DNA from: Actinomycetota bacterium
GTDB taxonomy: Bacteria > Actinomycetota > Acidimicrobiia > Acidimicrobiales > CADCSY01
Reading direction: 5' to 3'
DNA length: 24,921 bases
Assembly (NCBI GenBank): GCA_016178435.1
Contig: JACOTK010000220.1
Location: forward strand, 1 to 24,921
Part shown: positions 7,621 to 14,702 of the stretch, piece by piece
Position numbering within the stretch: position 1 is the first letter of the stretch
How the letters are laid out: each line of letters opens with the position of its first letter
The notes under the pieces: generated by a model
The model's input: only the letters and a program-made list of their open reading frames with translations
Databases searched by the model: none
What the model was told of the DNA's origin: nothing
Position numbers and translations under genes: made by a program

Positions 7621-8778
7621 TCAAAGCGGTTCGACGCGACTGTAGCGACGCGGAACCCTGGGCGAGATACCGCAAACCACCTCGTAAGAGATGGTGCCGA
7701 GTCTCACTGCCCACTCATCGGCCGTCACACGCTCGTCGCCCTGCTCCCCGATCAGCACGACTTCATCCCCCGGCAGCGTCACCGCCTCATCGGGAGGACC
7801 GCAGTCGACCAGTATTTGATCCATCGTGATGGTGCCCACGATCGGACGGCGGCGACCCCCGATCAGCACCTCACCCCCCACCTCCGAGAGTCGCCTCGGG
7901 ACACCGTCTGCATAGCCGATCGGTACGGTGGCAACCACCGTGTCCCTTGCACAGCGGTGCTTCTGGCCGTAGGAGAGCGCCTCGCCTGCCGCCACCACCT
8001 TGACGTGGGAGATCTCTGCCACGAGGCGCATCGCCGGGCGGAAGGGAAAGTGTGCCTGCATTGCGGGGCTGGGGGCGAGGCCGTAGGCGGCGATGCCGCA
8101 ACGCACCATGTCGTAGCGAAGGTCGGGCCGATCGAGCGCCGCAGCCGAATTCGCCGCGTGCGAGATCGGAATGTCGATGCCCTCGGCCCGCAACGCGGCA
8201 CGAGCTGCCTCGAACCGATCCCGCTGGGTCGTCGTGAAGGGATGGTCCGGCTCGTCGGCAACCGCGCAGTGGGTCCAGAGCCCGACAAGATCGAGGTCCG
8301 GGTTTCCGGCGATGCTGCGGGCCATGGACGACAACTCGGCCGGCTGAGCCCCCACCCGGTGCATGCCCGTGTCCACCTTGAGATGGACCGAGATCGGGCC
8401 GGCTCCTTGTCGCCTCCCCGCCTCTGCGATGACCTCGACACCTCGCTCCGTGTAGACCGCGCAGTGCAGCCCCAGGGCCACTGCCGTACCCGCTCCTTCG
8501 GATGTGGGCTCTGCAAGTAGAAGGATCGGCGCATCGATGCTCGCCTGGCGCAGAACCACCGCCTCCTCAACGACCGCAACGGCCAACCAGCCGGCGCCAC
8601 CCAACAGCGCCGCCCTCGCAACCTCGACCGACCCGTGGCCGTAGCCGTCCGCCTTGACCACCGCGCAGACGACCGACGGAGCAACCAGCTCGACCAGTCC
8701 TGCGACATTCGACCGGACAGCCTCGAGGTCGACCGTCACCCACGCGGGACGAAACCTCGCGACAGCCGAGGTGATCAC
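7621..8778 (-). CDS. alr: Alanine racemase
   Basis: 385 residues, normal length. A PLP enzyme interconverting L- and D-alanine for peptidoglycan. AVVKADGYGHG at 39-49 carries the Schiff-base lysine K42. The opposite-face tyrosine is Y270 in ALSYGQKH. HLKVDTGMHRVG (132-143), SHAANSAAAL (206-215) and IGYADGVPR (287-295) are conserved. The C-terminal beta domain ends GTISYEVVCGISPRVPRRY, the family's C-terminal signature. GTG at 8778 forms a 4-nt GTGA overlap with the CBS-domain gene, so it is translated in the same unit. Downstream udg follows by 17 nt. Confidence 0.97.
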   Translation of the reverse strand: MITSAVARFRPAWVTVDLEAVRSNVAGLVELVAPSVVCAVVKADGYGHGSVEVARAALLGGAGWLAVAVVEEAVVLRQASIDAPILLLAEPTSEGAGTAVALGLHCAVYTERGVEVIAEAGRRQGAGPISVHLKVDTGMHRVGAQPAELSSMARSIAGNPDLDLVGLWTHCAVADEPDHPFTTTQRDRFEAARAALRAEGIDIPISHAANSAAALDRPDLRYDMVRCGIAAYGLAPSPAMQAHFPFRPAMRLVAEISHVKVVAAGEALSYGQKHRCARDTVVATVPIGYADGVPRRLSEVGGEVLIGGRRRPIVGTITMDQILVDCGPPDEAVTLPGDEVVLIGEQGDERVTADEWAVRLGTISYEVVCGISPRVPRRYSRVEPL

Positions 8779-9251
8779 GCGCCTCCCGAATCCTCGATCA
8801 GGGCCTTGATGATGTCCCCGCGGGCGACGATGCCGACAAGCCTGCCTTCCCGGGTCACGGGCAGGCGACTCACATGCCGTTCATGCATCAGTGTTGCAGC
8901 ACGCTCCAAGGTGTCGTCCTCGGCACACGTCACAGCCTTGACGTGCATCACCTCACCGACCGTCGCCCCCACTGCTCGCCGAAGCTCCTCCTCGAAACGT
9001 CGGTGCGAGGAGGGCAGTTCGAGGTAGGCGCCGAACAACGACACGACTGTCGGGTAATGGAGCTTGGTCTCCTGCACCAACAGGTCGTCGGTCGTGAGCA
9101 CTCCGACCACATGACCGTCGGCATTGATGACCGGCCCTCCGTCGACGCCGTGCTCGCCGAGGCGCCTCATGGCATCATCGATGGGCTCCTCGGGCGAGAA
9201 CGTTACGACGTCGGTGGTCATGACCTGACGAACAAGCACGGAACGGGGCAT
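8775..9251 (-). CDS. CBS-domain pair protein of unknown function
   Basis: 158 residues made of two CBS domains: about 5-60 (VMTTDVVTFSPEEPIDDAMR, HVVGVLTTDDLL) and about 97-155 (VGEVMHVKAVTCAEDDTLER, HVSRLPVTREGRLVGIVARG). The linker 62-95 is helical and includes HYPTVVSLFGAYLELPSS. Stand-alone CBS pairs usually bind adenosine nucleotides and act as regulators, but the partner cannot be read from sequence. The ATG at 9251 has AAGGA about 8 nt upstream and aligns with the domain start. A longer frame up to 9431 overlaps nnr and is rejected. It lies 10 nt after nnr and overlaps alr by 4 nt, so it is made together with both. Confidence 0.85.
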   Translation of the reverse strand: MPRSVLVRQVMTTDVVTFSPEEPIDDAMRRLGEHGVDGGPVINADGHVVGVLTTDDLLVQETKLHYPTVVSLFGAYLELPSSHRRFEEELRRAVGATVGEVMHVKAVTCAEDDTLERAATLMHERHVSRLPVTREGRLVGIVARGDIIKALIEDSGGA

Positions 9252-9261
9252 GGGGTCCTTC

Positions 9262-10641
9262 CTAGTCTCTGGGCTTGGCAAGCATGACATGCAGGGCAGC
9301 GGGAAGGTACTCCGCGACGTCACCCGCCACGAGTCCCTGCGGCGAGCCGAGGCCGGCCGCACGCCCGTGCAGGTGCGCAGCGGACGCCGCCGCCTCGAGC
9401 GGGCGCATTCCCCGGGCAAGCAGTGCGGCAATCACGCCGGAAAGCACGTCACCTGAGCCCGCGGTGGCCAGGCGGGCGTCGCCACTGGTGACCAGCAGCG
9501 CCTCACCGGTGCGGTCGGTCACGATCGTCGTGGGACCCTTGAGCAGGATCGTGCAGCCGGCGGCCCTCGCCGCCCCACGCGCTGCGGCCAGACGATCAGG
9601 CCCGACCGGCGCACCGGTGAGGCGAAGATACTCGCCGTCATGGGGCGTCAGAACCGTGGCCGGCTGTACTCGTCCGGCAAGGCTCTCCGCACCCGATCCC
9701 TCTCGGCAGAGGGCGACCAGCCCATCGCCGTCGACCACCGTTGGCAACGGACACCCCGCAACGAGCCGACAGATCTCGCGCATGGTCGTAGGCTCGCGGC
9801 CCATCCCCGGCCCGACCACCATCGAGGAGAATCGGTCGGCGTTGGCGATCACCTCATCGGCCCAGCCGAGCGCAGGCAACGCAAACCCGACGGCCTCCGG
9901 GGCGGAGGCTGTCGTTGGCTCGACCCCCGGGCTGCTCTGACGCACGTAACCCGCCCCTGCTCGCTGAGCCCCCCGAGTGGCCAGGGCCGCCGCTCCTGCC
10001 ATGCCGGGACTGCCGGCGACCACCCACACCGCCGTCATCCACTTGTGTGCAGCACGGGGCCGCCGGGGAAACCATGCCGCGACATCCGAGTCCTCCATCA
10101 CCTGTGTCACGACCGCGGACACGTCGAGACCGATGTCGGCAATCTCGACATCCCCCGAGAGCTCCGCACCTCGGCCGAACAACAAACCCGGCTTCAGCGC
10201 TGCAAAGGTGACAGTCCGGTCGGCGGCGAGCACCTTCCCCGTCACCTCACCCGTCATCCCGTCGACCCCGCTGGGAATGTCGACGGCGAGCACCGGGGCA
10301 GCGCCGATGTCGGGTGGATGCCACTCGTCTCGGAATCCCGTGCCGTAGGCGGCGTCGATGACCAGGTCACACGACGGCAACGAACGGCCGCCCGCGACGT
10401 CGGCATCGACGAGCTGGACGCGCACGCCACGCCGCTCCAGCCTCGCTCCGGCGGCACGACCGTCGGCTCCGTTGTTCCCCGGACCCGCGATCACGATCAC
10501 CCGCCGTCCGTACGCTCCACCCATCATGGCAAGCGCCGCACGGGCCACGGCCGCTCCCGCTCGTTCGATCAACACTGCGACCGGCTCGGGAGCCGCCGCA
10601 TCGATGGCCCGCATCTCGGCAGGGGTGACGACCGGGATCAT
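9262..10641 (-). CDS. nnr: Bifunctional NAD(P)HX epimerase / ADP-dependent NAD(P)HX dehydratase
   Basis: 459 residues. The N-terminal half (about 1-195) is the YjeF_N epimerase with AGPGNNGADG (52-61) and VDIPSGVDG. The C-terminal half (about 205-455) is the ribokinase-like dehydratase with VVGPGMGRE, VVDGDGL, TPHDGEYLRL, LLKGPTTIV and ATAGSGDVLSG (392-402). Together they repair hydrated NADH and NADPH. The epimerase half looks shortened between the start and residue 45, and the usual GGNNGGDG reads GPGNNGADG, both seen in actinobacterial members as far as I recall. The ATG at 10641 has no Shine-Dalgarno but a -10 hexamer 7 nt upstream. The gene is the head of the unit running through tsaD. 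Confidence 0.95.
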   Translation of the reverse strand: MIPVVTPAEMRAIDAAAPEPVAVLIERAGAAVARAALAMMGGAYGRRVIVIAGPGNNGADGRAAGARLERRGVRVQLVDADVAGGRSLPSCDLVIDAAYGTGFRDEWHPPDIGAAPVLAVDIPSGVDGMTGEVTGKVLAADRTVTFAALKPGLLFGRGAELSGDVEIADIGLDVSAVVTQVMEDSDVAAWFPRRPRAAHKWMTAVWVVAGSPGMAGAAALATRGAQRAGAGYVRQSSPGVEPTTASAPEAVGFALPALGWADEVIANADRFSSMVVGPGMGREPTTMREICRLVAGCPLPTVVDGDGLVALCREGSGAESLAGRVQPATVLTPHDGEYLRLTGAPVGPDRLAAARGAARAAGCTILLKGPTTIVTDRTGEALLVTSGDARLATAGSGDVLSGVIAALLARGMRPLEAAASAAHLHGRAAGLGSPQGLVAGDVAEYLPAALHVMLAKPRD

Positions 10642-10648
10642 GGCGGTC

Positions 10649-10654
10649 AGGCTA
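10649..10654 (-). promoter_or_regulatory. -10 element of a likely leaderless promoter for nnr
   Basis: The minus strand reads TAGCCT (10654-10649), seven bases GACCGCC, then the nnr ATG. The arrangement equals that of the 56-residue gene (TAGGCT, 7 nt, ATG). A 14-bp palindrome lies directly upstream. Confidence 0.5.
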
Positions 10655-10660
10655 ACGGGA

Positions 10661-10674
10661 GTCGACCGGTCGAC
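10661..10674. promoter_or_regulatory. 14-bp perfect palindrome in the nnr promoter (possible operator)
   Basis: GTCGACCGGTCGAC is its own reverse complement. It falls 6 bp upstream of the nnr -10, in the -10/-35 spacer, where a bound dimeric repressor would block RNA polymerase. No known regulator motif is recognised. GTCGAC-rich strings occur by chance in high-GC DNA, so the role is a guess from position and perfection. Confidence 0.35.
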
Positions 10675-10765
10675 CCACTCCGGTGCAGGCCGATCCCCAC
10701 CCGGCGGCCGATCACGTCTCGATTCCGCTCAACACCGTGCCTGGACGACGACCGCCTCGGGGGCC

Positions 10766-10809
10766 GCATGGCGGGTGCATGGCGGGTGCATGGCGGGTGC
10801 ATGGCGGGT
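10766..10809. repeat. Tandem repeat, 4 perfect copies of an 11-bp unit
   Basis: GCATGGCGGGT is repeated at 10766-10776, 10777-10787, 10788-10798 and 10799-10809 without a mismatch. It lies in the 177-bp spacer between the acpS stop (10819) and the nnr start (10641), 10 bp after acpS. The period is close to one helical turn and is not a multiple of three, so it is not a coding repeat. The rest of the spacer (10675-10765) shows nothing recognisable. Confidence 0.95.
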
Positions 10810-10818
10810 GCACGCAGG

Positions 10819-11184
10819 CTACATGGCCACCGCAACAGCCTCTGCAAGGTGTTGGGTATGCGTCAGGGTCAGTCGCCACTGCGTGACGCCCCGGTCCGTC
10901 GCCAATCGATCCGCTTGGCCCGACAGGCGCAGAACGGGGGCCCCGGCAGCGTCGTGGACAACCTCGACGTCACGAAAGGAGAAGGCCCCCAAGCCAACGC
11001 CAAGCGCCTTCATGACGGCTTCCTTCGCCGCGAAGCGCACGGCAAATCGCTCGGTTGGGTCACGTCGCCCCAGTGCATAGGCCCGTTCGCCGTCGGTGAA
11101 CAACCGTTCCACCAGCCGTGGCGTACGGGCCAGAGCCACACGAAATCGGTCGATCTCGACGAGATCGACACCGATGCCGATCAC
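10819..11184 (-). CDS. acpS: Holo-[acyl-carrier-protein] synthase
   Basis: 121 residues from GTG at 11184. It transfers 4'-phosphopantetheine from CoA to the serine of acyl carrier protein. VIGIGVDLVEIDRF opens the protein and carries the Mg-binding aspartate. RFAAKEAVMKALG carries the second acidic ligand and the conserved lysine. LTHTQHLAEAVAVA is the usual C-terminal strand. GTG at 11184 overlaps the glmS stop by 4 nt (GTGA) and matches the family's usual N-terminus. Another GTG at 11196 would add MAKA and overlap glmS by 16 nt. Last gene of the rplM-acpS unit. Confidence 0.95.
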   Translation of the reverse strand: MIGIGVDLVEIDRFRVALARTPRLVERLFTDGERAYALGRRDPTERFAVRFAAKEAVMKALGVGLGAFSFRDVEVVHDAAGAPVLRLSGQADRLATDRGVTQWRLTLTHTQHLAEAVAVAM

Positions 11185-14100
11185 AGCCTTTGCCACCGCT
11201 CCGCCAGCACCCGGACGGGCTCCACCAACAACTCGATCATCGGCACCTCGGCGAGCAACTCGTCCCGGAAGAACGGCTCCGTCTCGGTCACCGCGTCGAC
11301 GAGCGCCGAGTATCGACCCCGATAACCGGTGAGAACCTGGCGGGCCAGATCCGACGAAAGGTACGTCTGAAGCTCGACATGCAACAAGGTGATGGCGACG
11401 ACCTGGGCGCCCTTCACCTCAGGCACCAGGACCACGCTGCGGCCGTCGTGGCCACCCTGGGCGACGGTGACCTCCCGCTCGACGGCGGCACGATGCTTGG
11501 TGCCGAGCAATCGGGGATCGGACTCGGCACGCGACGTCAGCCCGGCTGCGACACCGCCCTTGTCGAGCACGTGAAGGGTGGCGGAACCGTCCGCCACATT
11601 TCCCTCCACCCGATAGCGGGTGTACCCGGTCACGTCCATCACCACCGGATCGAGCGACGACAGGGTTCGAAGCACGCGGTATCCGAGACGATCACGTGCC
11701 GCACCGGCCGCCAGGACCTCCTGCACGAGTCGGGCCGACACAAAGGTGTCCTCGGCGCGGGAGATGCCGACGGTCACCGTCTTGGCCTGGTGCTTGATGG
11801 CGTCGATCGGTCGTGTGAGCTCGTCGATGGCCTTGGTGAGCGCCGACAGGAGGTCGGCCATGAGTACCGACGGCGACCCGATTCGACCGTGTTCGAGCTC
11901 ATAGAGATCAAGTGGCAGAACACCCGTCGCATAGCGCAGCATCGAGGCGACACTCACCGCCGTGCTCGCCTCGAGCTGGCCGTCATGGGACCCGGACGCC
12001 AGACCTGCGAAGAACTGCCCTGCCGGCACCGTCAGATTTTCGGCCAGCTCGGCCAGCAGGTGGTCGCCCTGGAGATCAGCGAGGATCACTGTCTCGACGG
12101 CTCCTCGGGCCGCCCGCAACGGGAGGGCAAGGGCATCGATGGCAAGAGCTGCCTCGTAGCCGAAAAGGTGTCCGACCATGGCGGCGGGAAGAAAGTCGAG
12201 CGCTGGGTGGACCGAGGGAACCGTGATCACCTGCAGAGCCGCCGAATAGCGTTCCGCCGGTCCGGTCGTGATCACGATCGGCGCCGCCTTGTGCGCGCGA
12301 TAGATGGCGACCTCCTTTGCCACATCATCGGCCGTCGCGTCGCCCAGGCCGGCGGCGCACACCAGGATCATGGGCTCGCTCGAGAGATCGATGTGCTTCT
12401 TGTCCTCGGTGGCGTCACAGGCAATCGCCTTGTAGCAGAGCTCGCTGAGCTTGATCCGCAACTCCTCGGCGGCAATGCGGTTGCGCCCGTTTCCCACAAC
12501 CGCCCAGTACCGCCGTGACGGGGCGTGCTCCCTGGCCGCTCGCGCGATCTCCGGACGCAACCCCAGGACCGTCTGCAGCGCTTCGGGAAGGCGGCGAAGC
12601 CCCAACAAGAGGTTGTGGACCGACCCACCCACACCACGCGCGCCCGGCGCATTGGCCACCACGACGGCGATGCCCGAGGCAAGCAGGACGCCCGCTGCCA
12701 CCTGGGCATAGAAGGCCTTGGTCGAGGCGACACTCATCTCCACGTCGCGCCCGTCCGAGGTGTAGAGGACACCGTCGGCCTTCTCGCACAGGTCGCTGTT
12801 GCGCCGGTTGACGATGGCGATGACGGCAGCACCTCGACCCCGCACCAGGTCGACGGTGCGGTTGGTGTCGGTGGTTGTCCCGGACTGGCTGATCGCCACG
12901 ACCAGCGTGTTGGTCATGTCGTCGGCCAGCCCGAACCCCGACAGCTCGGTTGCCGGCAGGGCGCCCACCACCAGCGAGTCGCCCACCAGCTCCGCCAACG
13001 TCGCCGCCATGCTCTGTCCCGCAACGGCCGCCGTTCCCTGCCCGATGACGAGAACTCGGCGAATCTCGCCTCGGGCCAACCGATCGGCCACTTCCGACGG
13101 AAGCACCTCGTCGGACAACGTCGGGACGAGGTGCCCGTCACGTTCGCCAATCCTGCCGCGGAGGGTTTTCACGATCGACTGAGGGGCCTCGGAGATCTCC
13201 TTCAGGAGGAAATGGGGCGCCTTGCCCCGATCGATGTCCCTGGTCGTGATCTCGGCGACGTGCACCTCATCGTCCCGGATCGGAAGCGGCGTTCCGTCGT
13301 AGGCCGTACGAACGATACCCGAGAGGGTGCCCGCCCCCGCCCGGGAAAGCACCACGACCTCGCCAGGCGTGCCGTCGGCTCCGCGCGGCGTCTCGCCGTC
13401 CATCCGCACAAATCGGGCCGTTTCCTCCACCACTCCGTAGGGCTCGCTGGCCACCACGAATGCGTCATCGGCCAGGCCGATGTAGAGCGCCTGGCCGCTC
13501 CCCCGCAGGGCAAGCAGCAACTCGTCGGGCGCCTCGGCCGAGCACACCCCGATGGCAACCGACCCCTCGAAGGTCTCGACCGTGGAGGTGAATGCCTCAC
13601 CGAGCTCCATGCCCTGCGCGCGTCGGCGGGCAACGAGAGCAGGAATGACCTTGGCATCGGTGGTGATCAACCCCGAGATGTGCAGGCCCGCAGTCTCCGC
13701 CAGGTCGGCGTGGTTGTCGACGTCACCGTTCAGAACGGCAACCAGGTGTTGTCCGTCGGGCTGTGCCGGGGCCGTCTCGGTGTTGTCCAACGGGTGGGCG
13801 TTGGGTTCGGAGATGACACCAACACTTGCCCACCTCGTGTGACCGAGCACCGAGACCTGGGCCGATGGCGCCGTCAACGCCCGATGCAGGAGGTCATCGG
13901 AACAGATCGCGGCACGCAGCGCTGCCGTGTTGTCACCGAGCTCGCCGATCTCCGCCGCCGCCTTGTACACAAATCCCAACCGTGACCCCGAGACTCGCAC
14001 CGCTCCCGAGGTGAACAAGGGGTCCGCCCGATCGGCCAGCACCTGCTTGATCTCGTCCGATTCCAGATCGAGCCCGTGGCCGTCAACGAGAAGGTGAAGG

Positions 14101-14639
14101 CCGGCGGAGTCACGCCCGCGCACCTCCAGTCGATCCAACGACGACAAAGCCACCTGCACCGTCGTGAACGCCCCTATCCCGGCGGCGCCAACCTCCCAGG
14201 CGCCGTCGACGCGGGCGAGGTCCCTGACGGCCATCGCCGTCGGCAGGCGGTCGCGTCCGATGGCCCACACGATGTCCTTGAGAGCGACCAGCGACGCGTT
14301 GAGCTGTTCCAGGGAGCGGCCCGCCCCCGTGAGCTCGCCCGCATCCAGCGCCGCCTCGATCGCTTCGATGCGCCGGCCCAGATCGCCGACAGCGACCTCG
14401 ATCGCGCCAACCAGTCCAGGTGCGAACAACAACGTCGAGACACCGATCGGTCCGCGAAGCGCCTGATCAACAACGTCCAGACGGCAAACAGCAGCGTCGA
14501 TCGCGCGCCGCGCTGCCTCCACATCGCTCGGCATGACCGCCAGACAGTCCGCCGCCGCGTCCAGCTCGGCACGAAGAACCGCCGGCTTGAGGGGCGTTCG
14601 ATCAGGCCTGCGCTCGATGACAGCGATGATTCCACACAT
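11181..14639 (-). CDS. glmS: Very large GlmS-type glutamine amidotransferase / double SIS isomerase
   Basis: 1152 residues against about 610 for ordinary GlmS (glutamine + fructose-6-phosphate to glucosamine-6-phosphate). It begins MCGIIAVIER with the Ntn nucleophile C2. A ~145-residue helical, alanine-rich insertion (about 11-155) precedes the rest of the amidotransferase: LDRLEVRGRDSAG (168-180), HTRWASVG (267-274), NGDVDNH (304-310), TTDAK (326-330). SIS1 has SQSGTTTDT (584-592) and VASTKAF (637-643). SIS2 aligns without gaps to the E. coli catalytic segment: K730, E733, K748, H749 for K485, E488, K503, H504. Residues from about 845 to the end form an extension with no domain I recognise, although HQAKTVTVG (950-958) resembles the GlmS C-terminal NLAKSVTVE with its catalytic K603. 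Substitutions: E. coli H77 is V273 and RGYDSAG is RGRDSAG. ATG at 14639 has GGAGAG 8-13 nt upstream. It lies at the normal actinobacterial glmS position, 63 nt after glmM. Role as GlmS is likely but not proven. Confidence 0.85.
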   Translation of the reverse strand: MCGIIAVIERRPDRTPLKPAVLRAELDAAADCLAVMPSDVEAARRAIDAAVCRLDVVDQALRGPIGVSTLLFAPGLVGAIEVAVGDLGRRIEAIEAALDAGELTGAGRSLEQLNASLVALKDIVWAIGRDRLPTAMAVRDLARVDGAWEVGAAGIGAFTTVQVALSSLDRLEVRGRDSAGLHLLVDGHGLDLESDEIKQVLADRADPLFTSGAVRVSGSRLGFVYKAAAEIGELGDNTAALRAAICSDDLLHRALTAPSAQVSVLGHTRWASVGVISEPNAHPLDNTETAPAQPDGQHLVAVLNGDVDNHADLAETAGLHISGLITTDAKVIPALVARRRAQGMELGEAFTSTVETFEGSVAIGVCSAEAPDELLLALRGSGQALYIGLADDAFVVASEPYGVVEETARFVRMDGETPRGADGTPGEVVVLSRAGAGTLSGIVRTAYDGTPLPIRDDEVHVAEITTRDIDRGKAPHFLLKEISEAPQSIVKTLRGRIGERDGHLVPTLSDEVLPSEVADRLARGEIRRVLVIGQGTAAVAGQSMAATLAELVGDSLVVGALPATELSGFGLADDMTNTLVVAISQSGTTTDTNRTVDLVRGRGAAVIAIVNRRNSDLCEKADGVLYTSDGRDVEMSVASTKAFYAQVAAGVLLASGIAVVVANAPGARGVGGSVHNLLLGLRRLPEALQTVLGLRPEIARAAREHAPSRRYWAVVGNGRNRIAAEELRIKLSELCYKAIACDATEDKKHIDLSSEPMILVCAAGLGDATADDVAKEVAIYRAHKAAPIVITTGPAERYSAALQVITVPSVHPALDFLPAAMVGHLFGYEAALAIDALALPLRAARGAVETVILADLQGDHLLAELAENLTVPAGQFFAGLASGSHDGQLEASTAVSVASMLRYATGVLPLDLYELEHGRIGSPSVLMADLLSALTKAIDELTRPIDAIKHQAKTVTVGISRAEDTFVSARLVQEVLAAGAARDRLGYRVLRTLSSLDPVVMDVTGYTRYRVEGNVADGSATLHVLDKGGVAAGLTSRAESDPRLLGTKHRAAVEREVTVAQGGHDGRSVVLVPEVKGAQVVAITLLHVELQTYLSSDLARQVLTGYRGRYSALVDAVTETEPFFRDELLAEVPMIELLVEPVRVLAERWQRL

Positions 14640-14702
14640 GGTCAGGACTCTCCGAAAGGGGCAGGCGCTGCTGCAACGGGCTCCAACAGTCTACGGGGCT
14701 CC

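Noticed and set aside
14640..14702. Internal promoter for glmS (TAGACT at 14693-14688)
   Set aside because: No -35 at a usable distance, and an ordinary GGAGAG ribosome binding site explains translation from the operon mRNA.
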